NCBI GenBank assembly: GCA_005408345.1
Contig: SEMN01000142.1
Coordinates: forward strand, 992,001-1,056,000
DNA: 64,000 bases
Source of the DNA: Macquaria australasica
Taxonomy: Eukaryota > Chordata > Actinopteri > Centrarchiformes > Percichthyidae
Direction: 5' to 3'
Part shown: one piece after another, positions 34,857 through 50,696 of the stretch
How positions within the stretch are numbered: position 1 is the stretch's first letter
Layout: the number at the start of each line of letters is the position of its first letter
Translations under genes and position numbers: made by a program
The notes under the pieces: model-generated
Seen by the model: the letters and a program-made list of their open reading frames with translations, nothing else
Database searches by the model: none
What the model was told of the DNA's origin: nothing

Positions 34857-37800
34857 TCAACAGAAGTCTTCAATCTCTTGTTCCAACTCCTAATCAAATG
34901 AGAAGACCAGGAAAGGACAATAGATTAGAAACATTAAACTGCTTTGGGCAAAAGTAACCATCAACTGTATGTTAATAACATTAGATATAAATTAAATTAA
35001 TACTGAACACTGGCAATATTCTATGTAAAGGCTACAAGTAATCATTACCTTTCAACACATAACATTAACATTGCAATAATAAAATAAGAGAAAACTGGAA
35101 TATCAAAAGCCTCCTAACGTTATTAGTTACACCTGTGCAGGAAAAGCACAGGTGTAACTAATAATGTTAACGATGAGGTGATTCATGACCCTGCTGTTGG
35201 GCTTACAGGCATGGCTTACTGACAGCCATCGCTAAGGTTATTAGTTACACCTTTGCTTTCCCTGCTAATCAGGACAGTTCAATACTAACCTGTGTTAGTG
35301 CAGTTTTGTTGTAGTCTCGTCTGTGTCTGTAGATGCTCTGGCAGAGCAGAGCATACAGTTTCTCCAGCTTGTAGACCTCATAGCCTTCAGTCTTGGTCAC
35401 TACTCTCTCCAACAGCTCCTGAAGAAATGAGGAAGAAATGCAAGAGAAAGAGGAATGACATGCAGATTACATTTTGAGTTGCCAAACTTCATACCCTCCT
35501 GTGGAAGAGTACAGGATGGAGGAAGGACAACGCAAAGCAGCTTTGTCTTGTCATCAATTTTTTTTTTTTTTTTTTTTAAGAACAGTAATTATTAGAAGAC
35601 TGGAGAATAAGCCAGACACACACAGTATCCCAACACACCTTTAATTTGTCTCTGTCCACCACCAGAGGAGGCATTTCCTGGTCCAGGATCTGCAGAGCTT
35701 TGTCCACATTGATCATCTGCTGCTGCAGGACAGCGTTCTTTAAAGCCCGGGTCATGCGCCTCAAACTCCGCTCTGAGACACAAAACACGCGCACCAAGTG
35801 TTTAGACCACTATAATAGATGACCGTCTGCTGACACGTTCACTCTGAAACACTGACTGCACCTTGCTATCTCTAGAAACACTGACTTTCTTTAGCTAGGG
35901 AGCTTGATATTTTCGCTACACTTTAAGTTAAAGAGCCAAGCTTTTAAGTGTAAGACAGTGTTCATATCAAACCTGTGCCTGTGTCCTCATCTCCTCTGAC
36001 ACCTACAGAGGCGTCTGTGGCTGAGGTTTCCGTAGCTTCCACCTCCATTGGTTCAGCGACTACCTTGTTGTTCCTGTCGTCTGCCTGAATTACAGTTTGA
36101 TATTTGTCAGTCTCAGTTTCTGTCAGCATTTGGCTATTAGTTTCACCACTCTCCTCTGTGTTGGACTGTCCCTGGGTATCTCCTTCTGTCTCAGTGTGGC
36201 TGTCCTTGTTAGTGTTCGCTGAAATGGTTTGACTGTTCTCATTTCCCTCTAACTGTCCTGGTTGATCTGTGACAGCTTTATCCACTTTTTCTTTGTCGTT
36301 CTGTGTCTGGTCATCATTTTCTGGTTTCCCCGTTTCACACAGGATAACCTTGTCTTCAGCAGCTCGTCTCCTCTCCTCTCTTCCCTCCTGGCTGTCCTGC
36401 TCTATAACAGTGGGCTGACAACTACCTTCCTGTGCTGGTGCAGGGCCCGACTCTACATCAACCACCATCTGATCCTCCTCTACTCCAGTCCGCTCATCAC
36501 ACTCCGCTCCTCCTCCCTTCTCAACCACCTCCTCCTCCTCCTCATCCCCATCTTCCTCTTCCTCATCAGACCCCAAGTGTGCGTCATCTCTGGACGTGTG
36601 AGGAGAGGAGGAGGACTTCTTCTTTGCATAGACGCCAGCGGACCAGCGACTCTTCCGCCTTTTCTTCTTCTGGGCTGGAGGAACAAAACGAAAGAAGGAT
36701 TTTGTTTGATAGTTTATTGTGAAGTAAATAATTTCATTTATGTTATCTACAGTAGTCTTTACCTGTGTTTTTAAGCAATGTAACAGCAGAGGCACTTGTA
36801 TTGGGAGTAACTGCAGCTGCGGGTCCAGACGGCTCTCTTTGTGGGGTCATGTCAGTGATCTTGGCCTCAGCAGGGGGTTTGGACTGTTTGGGAAGGACGT
36901 GGTAGAAGGAGGGAGCAAACCGGACTGTGGAGCAAACTGGGGTAGTCAAAAAAAGAAAGCACAATGCTTTTTTTTGTCATTTTACACCTTTGTGAAACTG
37001 GTTTTGTCCACCTAAACAAACTCTATGCATTCTGAAACTTAAGTTCTGGTTTAAGTAGGTGCAACTGCAGGTGAGAAATGCACAAGCTAAAGTTATTTCA
37101 GTGAGAAGTTGAGACTTAAATGACAAAACAGGTGAATAGGGGAACTGAAACGGAATATAGTACTATCAAATTAAAAGCATAAACTTGTTTGTTTTCACTT
37201 GTAATGTTTTCAAAATTAGCCACCAACTATTAATCACTGAACCTTGGGTAATTAACATAATCTACACTAGTTAATATTTTAAAACTGGGCTCACACACAG
37301 AATGTCAGTGTAATCCCAGAGGCTACGGCAATTAGCCTAACTAACACATGCATACACACAGCATTCACCTCTTGTGCTGCGTGACGCTTTGATCTCCTCA
37401 CAAATCTTCTCAAAATCTTCATCCAGTTCATCTCTGATGATAGCATGGACGGTGTCTTTCAATGCACATGCTCTGTGTCGGATCTGACGGTCTGGAGGAA
37501 ACGCATACAAATTCACACTCAAATTAGCAAGAATGCAACAGTTGCATTATACTAATCAGCTAGTGTAAGTATTAATCTTGTATATGTTCTCCGTGAGCAT
37601 GGAAAGTGTGTTTTTGGTTGCTCACTGTATACCTGAGGGGTCCCTGTCTGGGTTGTATTCAAGGGCATTCTGCCATATAAGATCCACGTCTTGGAGGAAC
37701 TCTTTGACCGACTCGTACTGATGGAGGTCGACCTTAGAGAGAACCGCTGACAGGTCCATGGGCTTCTTGATCACCACAGCATAATCTGGAACCTAAAACA

Positions 37801-40800
37801 CGTGACAAAGAGGCTGCTGTGAGTACAACATAGGGAAAAGGTATCAAACTGAACACTGGATAGTATGATGGATGAAGGAAGACAGTACAACAACAACAAA
37901 CCCCTTGGAGTACAGACATTATTCTCAGTTAGGCCAACAGTGAGTCAGCCTCAAGTAAGGTTTGAGTAAGGCTACAGGAAAATAGACAATAGAATATAAT
38001 GAATAGCTACCTCTTCCAAATCCACAGGCTTTGTAAAAGCCTTGAAGCGCTTATCTTGGGACAGGCGGTTGGTGACATCACGCAGGAAGAGGCGGAGTTC
38101 CCTGAGGGTGTCTTCCTCCTGCTCCTCCAATCGTTGGATCTCCTCTTCTGTCAGCTGAGGACGGGGAGGTGGAGGGGCGACAGGAAGCACCTCCAACGCA
38201 TGGAGCACTGAAGAAAGTGGAGGGTTGATAGACGCACACAAAGTGAGAAGTGTATTTAACCAACATAGTGCTAAAGCCCACCTCAACTACAGATCACACA
38301 AAGCTAGCTTACATCTGTATTTTATTACTACACTATTTCTCACCAGCTTTCTTTTTTGAGGCGGGGGCCTTGGAAGCCTGATTGAGGATTAGATCCTCAA
38401 AGAAGTTTCTCCTTTCTCTGCTGGTGGGGACCTGGACGTGGAAAACCTCTCCGTACTCCACCCGAAACAACTCCTGCACCTGAGAAAAGCAAAGTGAGAG
38501 GTGAGAGAAGACTTGTAGATGAGAATTGTGTCTATCTGTCAGAGAAAATCCTTTTATAATTCAAGAAAAGTAGATGCGCCAACATCTTATTTTCACTCCT
38601 ATTTTATTAATGTATCACCAATCTAAATCAACAACATATCACTCTTCTTTCCATACTTCCGTGCTGAGTTGGTCATATCGCAGACTGCACGTAGCCAGAA
38701 GCAGTATAGGAGCGAAGGCAGGGATGGAGCTGAGCAGGCTGAGGAAGGTGGATCTTAAGGCCGGACCCACCGTCTCCCACCACTGTCCGATGTGAGGGAT
38801 GTACAGGATACTGGGAGAGGTCCGCTTCGCCTCAACAAAGATCTGCAGAACATGCAAACATTAATACATGGTATGGATATTTACAAAAACTGGATGTAGA
38901 ACAGTGGCACTTTCACAGAACATAAGATGGGGTTCAGTGTGACGGGATGATGAAGGCTAAATGCATAAATCAAAAAGCATGATGAGGACATTAAAGAGTG
39001 GACAGGAGATTGTACAGTGACATTAAACTAATGCTGAAACAATCACTCAATTGGTTTCACCAACCATTTAGACAATTAATAATGGTTTAAGTAATTTTAA
39101 GTAAAGTACAAATGCAAAAAAAACAACAACAACACATTTCCAGGTTACAGCCATTTCACATCACTGTAAACACTTGTTTTTTTTTTGACTGCTGGTCATT
39201 ATAAATAAGCAACTTCCAGACATCACTTTTGGTAACGTGACGACTCATTCACTCCTGCCACCATCATGGCTCTTTCATACGAGTATTTGTCTGTAGTACA
39301 TATTTATCCCCACTGCCCATGATATAAGGAGGCGGGGCCCATGAACTACAGTCTCTGTGGCAGCCATTTTGGCCAGTGAAGTCCACTGAAAAGAACGCAC
39401 TGAATTTGACAAGGCTGCAAGTTTTTCCCAGTTCTGTGTTAGGCCTGATATTACGGATCTCAGGTCTGTTTAAATGTACATGACCCAACCTGAACACATC
39501 TCATGAATTGTTGTATGTCACTAAATGTGTGCAGAAATAATCATTTAGCAGTGTTTTTATTTTGCAAAGTGGTATGTCATTTACCTGAGCACAAGTCTCC
39601 TCTGGTGCAGTCGCGCTGGCTCCAAATAGCACAGCCATGTCCAGTGTGTACACGGTGAATTTCTCCAGAGCGTGGAGGACGGCAGGAGCCAGGTGAGTGC
39701 TCTGACCTGATCCTGGTCTGCCCTCCAACAGCAGCCTGGGACGGTAGGAAGTCGGGTGGCTCAGCACACTCCTACACAAGGAGAGATGACAGAGGCACTG
39801 AGATGGGTAAAGTGGCGGGAACGTTCAGATAACATTTCAAGGGCTCATCCCCTAAAAGGTTTGGGTCACTGGGACACCAGACAGCTCACAGCACTTCTTA
39901 AGTAAAGCAAAGATAAAAGGGAATAATGTACTAAAAGTACAAAACATACACAGTGTAAACTCCAGAGATACATCAGCAGTGTTTTCCCATATATAGAACT
40001 ACAACTAAGATTCTGATTGAGAAATTATGTGAAATAATATTTATCTGACAGAATGAGGAGACAAATGAACCCCCTGCATAATATTCCTTCCTGAGAAATG
40101 GGCAAACCAACCTGTTGAGGTTGAGGAGTCCCTTAGCAGCAGGTGTTTTGAGTTGGGAGTGAGAGGTCTGTCCATTGGAGAGGACTTCTAAGTCCTCATC
40201 CTCACTAAACATCAGATCATCCTCAGACACACCACAGGCCACATCTGGAAATAAACACACACGCACAAACACAGCACAGCAGTTACTCCTGATCCCCCAA
40301 AAGAGTTTGACAAATGAACAATCAGTCTAGGTGTGCAATTGCTTATGGACAAAAGGGAAATTCATTTGTTAATTTATATGACCATGAAAAGAACAGATGA
40401 GCGGCAGAATAAATGAATGCAAAACAGAGAAAAAGACAAAGCAAGACTGCACCTTGTTCTCTCTTCCTCTTTAAGCCCTGCTCAGCATGCGGGAACAGCC
40501 TGCTGACTGTGTGGAGGATGTTTTGCAAGACGGCGCTCAGCAGAGGACGAACGGCAGGTATCAGGGCCTTGGCTGGTGACACCACTGCCCTAAGAATCAC
40601 AATCAGCATCACATTTACTTAAGGGCCATATGCAAGAACCAGACACTGGAGATGTAAAAAATGTTTACACACAAAAAAAAAAGAGAAAAAGACAGCACTA
40701 TAGAAAAAAAATAAAAATCCCACACAGTTATTTTGGTTATACCTCTGAGCAGCAGGCACCATCTTGGACATGGCGGACATAAAGTCTTTGTTTGTGATGG

Positions 40801-43800
40801 CGATGGAGTTGACATCAAGCACAAGTTTCTGCGATGAGGAGTAGATTTGTGGGTAGCGACGCCGCAGTGCGCACAGGGCAGCCTCTGAACACACTGCCTT
40901 GATGTCTGCTCCGCAATAACCTGGCATGCAAAGAGAGACAGATTCTTATAACGCTCACTAAAACAATCAGTATACAATCAGTGCAAAAACAGTGTGTTCC
41001 CAGTGTTAGTGATTTGAATGGAGACCATTTTGACTCTGAGACACAGGTTTTGTCCTGGGCTCATAGTATAATTTCCAGTTGATGTTGCACTTAAAGAATA
41101 AAAATGGGTATACCAAAGATTGGCATTTTTAATTAAATGCAATTGTTATCTGTACTGGGGAAGTTTAGAAAGATGTGTATTTTTCAAGCTGTTTTTGCAT
41201 CATTGTATGCAAACATACCAACACATTTATCTGCCAATTCTTCCAGGAAAGTGTCAGAAAGTGGTGGAGTCCACTGTCTGGTGTGGATCTTCAGAATGTC
41301 CTTTCTCGCCTGCCACACAAAATAAGATCACAGCATTTCAAGTTCAGGTCCAACATTTGCGAGCTGAAACCTCTTCTACGGTTTTCAGGCCAAAATCAAA
41401 TGAGTGCTCTCAGATTTGACTGCAACCCACGGGTCAAATCTCCCTTTTATTATCTCTGCCGAGCATTAAAGGGCATCTGCAGCTTCTCACCTCTCTGTCT
41501 GGCAGGCCGAAGAGGAACTCTCTGTCGAAGCGCCCCGGTCTTCTCAGAGCTGGGTCGATGGAGTCCAGTCTGTTTGTAGCTCCTATCACAACAACCTCCC
41601 CTCTAGCATCTAATCCATCCATAAGAGCCAACAGGGTCGACACAATGGAACTACAGAGAGAAAAAGACTAAGATTATGTTTTGTAACTGGTCAACACTAT
41701 CTCTAACAAAGAGGATAATACTGCAGTGCACTGAGCCAAATTAATTACGTTGGATTGTAGTGACTACTATGATCAAGGTCACAGATTTGGTCCTTGCAAC
41801 AGCAACACTCTTTTCTCACTTTTTCAAGGGCAGTATCATAATATCCTTGTAAAAAGATAGTGAACCCCAACATTGAATGCTGCTGTAGCTACTTTCTTTT
41901 CCTGATACATACACAATCTCTAATGGAGAAATTAGGATTCAAACGTGCTACTATAATAAATGTCCAATCATTCAAAACAATTTCTATTCTTAAAGAAACT
42001 TTATTTTCTGATTGGCCACAAATCACCTCAGCAGTTGTAGAAGTTGTCTCAAATTCCAGGTGGTGCATAACATTAAACATGACTTGTGATGCTGCTTATG
42101 CACTTAACTGTGATTGTTCTCATATGAAGCATGAACTAGGCGTATGACGGCCAATGCTAAACGCTGATTAAGATTAATCTTTTTATTTCATTGATTTCTT
42201 TTTGAGATATCTGGCAGCCATATCTAGAAACCCACTCTGTACATTTTACACTCACTAACTTCAGTACAATCACCACACATGTACTGTACAAAGGAAGAAC
42301 AGGGATGCTGCTCACCTGTGGATCTGGTCCTGACGGCTGGACCTGACTGGAGCCAAACCATCAATCTCATCAAAGAAGACGATGGACGGACGCATCTGGT
42401 ATGCCTGGAAACCATTCAGTCAGAATTCAATCAGTTGCAGATTGCATTATCTTTAGATGTGATTCTTGACCATGTACAGGCTTAACTTTGTTTATTCTAA
42501 TCTACAAGTTAACGTCAAAATATAGTGTTAGCTTTTACAATAAACATTTTCTGATATTCTTTGTATGTTTGCTTGACGTATGTTGATGATGAGGAGTTTG
42601 GTTTACCTGATCAAAAAGCAGTCGCAGCTGTCTCTCAGATTCTCCCACCCACTTGCTGAGGCAGTCGGCTCCTTTCCTCATAAAGAAAGACACCTTTCTT
42701 TCCCCCTGACTGCACTCATTGGCCAGCGCTCTGGCGACAAGGGTTTTGCCTGTGCCTGGAGGACCGTAAAATAGACAGCCCCTAAAGACAAAGAGAAAAT
42801 ATGACAAAGAGCAGGGTTTTATTAGCGTTTAACTGGCATTACAATCCAACTGAAGCTTGAGGCAGCAGAAGAGAAGAGATTGGACAAGATGAAAAGAAAG
42901 AGGGCAAGACAGGGAGAGGGTTAAAACGGGCTAAACAGTTTTGACCAAAAATTGCACAGCCCAGAGGGATTTAAGAAAGAGATCATTCTATATATGGGAC
43001 TTTAGACTCTACAGCAACAAATCCTATTTTGGTCCAGACTGTAGTTAACAGTTCCCAGGATAAGAAGCACACGTCTTACCTTAAACAAAATCTATACTCA
43101 AGGTGCTGTCTTATATTGAAGTGTATAGAGTAAGAAATGACTGGTTTGAAATTGTATAAGCTATTAGTTTGAATTAAAAGCCTCTGTCTTGGTGTGAGCC
43201 AGATGTGATGACAAAGCTCTCTCCACTGATGTGACAGAAAATTCCAACTCGGGATGTTGGGTATATAACTTCTTTGACAGCAAAAGAGGACAGCGTGAGT
43301 CTGTTTGGGGGTTTCTTAAAAGAATACTTAAAGTAAACGAGACACTGAGTCACAGAATGTAAAATGAATGCTAAACCATATTAGCACATTTTATCTTCTC
43401 AACAAACACATTGTTTACCTGGGAGGCTGTATCTTGAACCGCTCAAAGACTTCTGGGTAGAGGAGAGGGAAGACCACCATCTCCTTCAGCGATGAGATGT
43501 GTCTGTTCAAACCTCCAATGCTTTCAAACCGCACCTGGGTGACAACCAGTGTTATGTTTAGATTGTGTGCTCATAATACTACCACCACCATATTAATGTT
43601 TCATCTCTGTCGTTCACCTACAAACTGTCCAATCATCAGTACTGTATTCGCAGGTATACAAGATTTCATTTTTCTCCTCATTAATTACCATGCAAAAAGT
43701 GGAGTAGGCTTACAGTCTACTGTATTTTGATTTAAATGTGATAACACATTTAAAATATGTAGAAGAAGAAGCGCAAGTGCTACATTTAGGTCAATACAGT

Positions 43801-46800
43801 AACATTTACCATCATGTCAATACATTTCCCGGTTTTTCAGTCTACTCTGTGTCTCTGTGTGATCCATCTATCGATGCAGCTTACCATCTTGTCGATGTGC
43901 ATGGGGTCCACATCTGCGAGGCTGGCTCCAATCTTCATCCTGTCCTTGTGGATCCCCAGCAGGTCTTCTTTGACAAGGTTCATAGGCAAACATCTGTAGG
44001 AAAGACATTTAAAAAAAAAAAACACTTTTCCGATTCATTTTCTTTGCTAAAATATTATGGATTTTCAGAAGAGATATTTACAACATTAAGAATATACTGT
44101 ATTAAAACATTAAAGTCATTGATCCCACTCATTCATATCAATTATTATAGGAAATTATGGATGATGGATAGTTAGATAAACACGTAAAATGTTATCACTA
44201 AGGGACCCAAGATGTCACAAGATTTTATTTATTTCTTAAAAGAGTTACCTATTGAACCACTTTTACATAAATTAAGAGATAAATTAATAAAATAGTGACA
44301 AACTTTTTTGGTTGAAAGTTGTACATTTGTTGACCTATTGTAATTACTTTACAATCAGTACTATTTAATCCTTCTGTCGACCACCTTTGTGTTCCGCCCA
44401 TGTGCTGAAGAAGAACACAACTGTTGTCTACCTGTACCTGTACTGTATGCCATCTGCTGCTGGTGCTCTCACCTGTTGACTGACCTGCTCCTGTTCTTAC
44501 TTCTTCGTCTCTGGAATTGCTCATCGTCTGAAGATGAGGAAGTGGAGTCACTACTGTGGATGGCATGTCTCCTTCTGCAAAGGCAGAGGATGCAGCAACA
44601 TTATCTCTTATCCCATCTGTATCATTATGACTTTCTGCTTAATAACCACATTTAGGATGGGATTCTTTTTTCTTTTAAATTACTAAAAGGATTGTTTTGT
44701 TACGTTGTCGTCAGCAACAAAACTGGAAACACAAGACATTTAGTATGAAAAACTAACTTTAACCAAACACACAAAAACACCATTACTGCTCACTAATTAG
44801 TAAGTATTACAGTTTGTCATATATACATACACAATACTGATACAACAGTAATAATGCATGAATTTGGAAAAAAAGAAGAAGCAGTATTTCGTTATGCAAG
44901 CAGGGGTGACTCATCCAACCACTTCAAATGACACTCTCCCCATGCATGACATCTGACTAACACACCACCTGAACAACACACCAGGAGGGCTTCACTTACA
45001 GAATCCACCTTAAAAAAACTCAATGTGATAAACCAAGAACACAATATTCAAACAGTTTTTAACTTTCTTTGTTGCAAAGTTAAACAATGCTTAAACAATA
45101 ATTGAGTTCACCGTCTCAATGCTTCAACCAAATGTGCCACACTATCAACAACCACAGTGCTTGCAAAGACAGACAGCACCCCAAAAACTAACTACAGACT
45201 AACAATAAACACCAACAAGGACAAGTAGTGATGATCTTACCTCTCAGAACTACTCCTGAGGGTGGGATGAAGAGAATCAGAAAAAAAGAGAGGATTTTTT
45301 TTTGGTAACATCAGTCAAATTGTCAAGTGACTGGTTAAAAAGTTCAGGACAAGCTTTGATAAACAGAGAGAAAAGTGAAAATGTTCCAGTGCTATTATTT
45401 AAGTTTGTCCTGGTTGCTTCAGTAATAACATCTGTATTATAAACTAATTTAAGAATGGGTGTGATCCTGTTCTGGATACTGTATTAGTCAGACCACTTTT
45501 GCTGACAGCTACAGTAAGTTCTAACAGAATTTCACAAGGTATTAATCAGACCATCAAGTGTTACAGAGAAAACAGATCCCTCAATAGAAGAAGTTTTATT
45601 CCTCAGTTTCAGAGTGATGGCTGGTGGCTCAGCTGTCTTACTAACCTGCTGGTTCTTCTCCTGTTATAGGGGCTCCTGGGGGCTGTGGAGCTGAATCTAA
45701 ACCTGCGTCTGGTGGGAGACGAGTGGTCCTTGAAGTACATGCTGCGCTTCCTGGGCTCTCTGGGTTCTGAGAAAACAATAACAAACCTCATCAAACTCTG
45801 TCAAATGTAAGAAATTGCTAACAGGGGCTTAAGAAGTACAGTGCTTAACAGGATGGGCTTATAACATCCTACAGCTTTCGCAAAATATTCAACTCGGTCA
45901 TGAATATGACTCGACCTTGAGGGGGCAAAGAAAGACTAAGTATTAAATGTAATTCATCTTTTTTCTCCTGTGCCAAATCTGCTTTAAGAATTCTAATGAA
46001 TCATCCAGTTTCTGTGTGGGTGTATTTTATAGAGTAGCACTACCTGCCAAATAAGAAGGGCATGCTAACATATTCAATAAAGTAACGGAAACCAATGTGA
46101 ATGCTATCAGTTGTAATAATACTGGTAGAAACTAAAAAAAACTAACTGAAAAAAGACGCTGGTGGAAATATCCTAAATTAGCCTTTCTCTTGCGAGCATA
46201 TCAGCCATTTAGACAATATGATCCCGTTGAATAAAGCAGTACCATCCTGTGGGGCCTGGTAGCGAACCACAGTCTTTCGCTGTCTGAAGTCATAACGCCT
46301 CTGATTTTCTTCTTCCTCATCCTCGCCATCTTCGTCGTCGTCTTCCTCCTCCTCCTCGTCATTTTCCCCATCTTCCTCCTCCTCTTCATTGTGATCATCC
46401 TCATCCCCTCCTATGCATTACAAAAAAATAAATAAACGCGCGCATGTTTACATCCCAGCTTAGGTTACTACAACAGGTAAAAAGCAACTAAACAAACTAA
46501 AACAAAATGTAAACACTTCTGTTTTGAATTAAGTTATATAAAGATAGCCCACAGAACTTAAAAACAAAGAAAACACACTTGTGCATGCAGGCGTTTCTCC
46601 TGTCTTTAGTATGCCTTGTAGTAACTTGAGGCCTCGGGTGTATAAAACTCAGAATTAAATTTTCTCCAGAATTGAATGGACCCAGACCAGCATGCTTTAT
46701 ACGGTATTCCCCAGCTATGTACCTGAGGTGGTTATTAAACCTAATCCGTCTCACCTTGGTTCTCCTCCTCCGTGTCTTTACTCTCCACATTCGACCTCAG

Positions 46801-49120
46801 AGAGGTTCTCATTCTGCCCCTGGTGTACACACCGAGCTGCTCAGAGGAAACAGGTCAAATGCTGATTAATTCACTGTTACACTATCAAACAGCAAAATCA
46901 CCCGCTGCCAACAGAAACACTAGGGTTACACAATGCAATGTAGAAATTGAAATGAAATTATTACCTCTTCTTTAGTGTCTCTATCCCTGCTCCTCAGTCG
47001 GCGTCTCATCTTCTGCATGTCGTCCATCTTCTGAAGAACAGCTTCAGCAGTGCTGAGGGACAATCCGAAGAAGAACTTATAAGATTTCATTAAAGTTGAT
47101 CTCTAATTTAATTGCTCATTATCTTACAATCCATACCCACGGCCCACTGTGTATGACAATGTATTTGTTAGATGCTACTTGATGATCGTGATGGATCAGC
47201 TTTATTTTGAACTGAAGCAGTGAGGTAGGAGCCAAAGGAACCTGGAGTGAATGTTGCCAAACTCACTTGGTGATGAGGCGGTCGTAGAGCACCGACTGGT
47301 TACGGGAATTCAGTTTGTATCTGGTGATTCGGGAACTGCGTCGCACTGAGCGATCCTCCTCTTCCTCCTCTTCTTGGCTCTGTAGATTAAAGCGGCTCCT
47401 CTTGGGAGTGGACGACCCCTCCACTTCATCTGGAACATCTGGGGCACCAATGGAAAGTTTTTATTAGCTTACTAGTAGTACAGACCCTCCTAAAAACTGC
47501 TCAACATGCTTTTTGTCCTATATAATTTAAAAGCTTCACTGTGAAACTGTACCTGCTTGTTGCTTGCCACTGGATGCTTTTCCCTCCCTCTGCAGCCTGG
47601 AAGATTTCCTGAAGATAAAATCATCAAATAAAAAATGAGTTTCTCATGTCACTTACTATTTTACCATTACTCATAATTTGAGTGTTCAAAATGTGTTTAG
47701 TTCTGTGCACAAATCTTGGAAAAACACAAAAAGATTTACATCAAATTTGTTTGAATTTACTGAAACAAAAAGGTATTGATAAAAGGTTTTTCCAACAATG
47801 CCAATGTATAAAATGCAGGTAGCTGGTTAAAAGGGACCACTAATATAATGCGAGTGTATTACCTGGTGCAGCATCCTCCAGCCTTCTCTTCACTCACAGG
47901 GGAGCTGGTCTTTGGTTCCATGTCAGCAAACGAGACCTCCAGTTTAACTCTCTGTCCCCGGGTCCTCAGAGAGTGATGTAGACCACTTCCCTCATCCTGC
48001 TTTATATCAGCATGTCCCTACAACAGTCACATTATGAGTTTATAGTTTACAGCATTTATAGAGGGAATGAGTGTCTGCTCGATTGGATTAGAAATTCAAA
48101 TGAATCATGGGCTGGGATGAAGAATATTTATTGATTTACTTCCAAGTCTGTGCAACACTGAAGTGTACGGGATAAACGATACAATAGAATATGGGTAAGC
48201 AAAACCTGTTTACTCTCAGAATATACTTAACTAGTTTATGATCAATATAAGGTAACATCCATGTCAAGCATGCATGTATAGACTAGACAAAGCATATGCT
48301 TTTAAAACTGAGGTCAAGGTTAATCCTACAGAAAACTGCCATGCAGTCTGTTTTAGAAAATAGTGCCTCTGTGAAAATTTTGGTTCCAGTCTATTAAGTA
48401 GTACATTTAGTCATTTGTTATGTTTAGTAATTCTGTTATGAAGTAACAGATAAGTCTGAGATAAAGCTTAATGAATGACTGAGTTAATGAATGATGATGA
48501 GACCCCCCACCCCCTCCCTCCAATCAACCTCCACAACAACATATACCAAAAACCTTGCTAGACAATTAACTTGTGACATCTGGGACATTTAGCTACTAGA
48601 CGATCTATCTGGTCCAGTAAACTATAGTATTGTTACATGACCATTACACTGAACAAAACATAAAAATTAAAATGATGCATTAACCGTGTCATTTTACTAT
48701 AGAGTTTATAAATGCTCGGTAAACATGGATCAGGAGAGACTACGGGTGCTCATTCATATAATTTGTCAGTGGCGTTAACAGTTAAGTGACAAACTGACAG
48801 GGTAGCGACTTAGCTTAGCACGCTAGCAAAACTAGCAGAGTAAAGTAGCCTTCAGTTGTTTGCGTACACCTAGAAAGTGCTGCTGTAGTTATCTAACCAG
48901 CTGCCTGGGTGTACATGCTCACATTCGTCGTGTTGTTTTCGGGGCTGCTGAAGCTGTCATCCAGGGCCCGGGAGGACCGGGCCAGCCGGGCGGACTTTCT
49001 CTGCGACGCGGGAAGCAGCGACAGAAACTCGGAGCTTGTATCCAACTCCATCGACCTCCTCTTCGGAGTTGCTGCCACCGGCTCGGCTCCGGCATTACTA
49101 CTCCTGCGTAGTATCACCAT
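34857..49120 (-). CDS. atad2: ATAD2, AAA ATPase with bromodomain
   Basis: Thirty coding exons, all in phase, give about 1497 residues (human 1390): 49120-48923, 48017-47863, 47608-47553, 47438-47267, 47052-46965, 46836-46755, 46410-46243, 45766-45646, 45255-45241, 44574-44473, 43993-43885, 43534-43419, 42781-42607, 42404-42316, 41650-41491, 41309-41219, 40920-40743, 40589-40453, 40244-40112, 39771-39585, 38842-38657, 38479-38344, 38207-38011, 37792-37633, 37491-37369, 36924-36763, 36674-35973, 35772-35639, 35418-35290, 34889-34857. An acidic tract (exon 7) precedes AAA1, with Walker A GPPGTGKT, Walker B VFFDEIDG, and IGATNRLDSIDPALRRPGRF. A degenerate AAA2 follows (LLLEGRPGSGQSTHLAPAVL). The bromodomain reads RFKAFTKPVDLEEVPDYAVV, PMDLSAV, and NALEYNPDRDP, with the acetyl-lysine-binding Asn present. 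The C-terminal helix is QSIYRHRRDYNKT. ATAD2 is a nuclear chromatin co-regulator that binds acetylated histone H4. Exon 27 (35973-36674) is an acidic, weakly conserved insert. Confidence 0.96.
35115..35275. repeat. Hairpin repeat with a third arm copy in the last ATAD2 intron
   Basis: Arms at 35115-35138 and 35146-35169 are inverted repeats around the core TTATTAGTTACACCTGTGC, 19 bp perfect and 24 bp with one mismatch, with a 7-base loop AGGAAAA. A third copy of the arm occurs at 35233-35256 with two or three changes (GTTATTAGTTACACCTTTGC). This suggests a nested or rearranged short palindromic transposon. Confidence 0.85.
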
Positions 49121-49300
49121 CTTGACTCCAAACCGACCTTATACGACCACGAACGACGGATAACCAGCCGCTATTCTGCCTTAATGTGTCTAGCGTTTAC
49201 GGTACCGCCAACATAGCACAGATAACGGTGAATATCCGTCTGCTGACATGCACAAGCTCCTCCATAAACCCTTGATTTCTGGCGCCATAAACGTCATCGG
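49121..49300 (-). promoter_or_regulatory. ATAD2 promoter region and 5'UTR
   Basis: CpG-containing sequence directly upstream of the ATAD2 start codon. No TATA box was seen. A TTTCTGGCGCC motif near 49277 is loosely E2F-like, and mammalian ATAD2 is known to be E2F-regulated, but the match is not exact. Confidence 0.4.

Positions 49301-50696
<1,396 letters not shown>

Noticed and set aside
36262..36774. 170-codon plus-strand frame rich in Leu and Ser
   Set aside because: Complement of the acidic ATAD2 exon 35973-36674; no independent support.
43738..44175. 145-codon plus-strand frame
   Set aside because: Antisense to the ATAD2 exon 43993-43885; the remainder is AT-rich intron.
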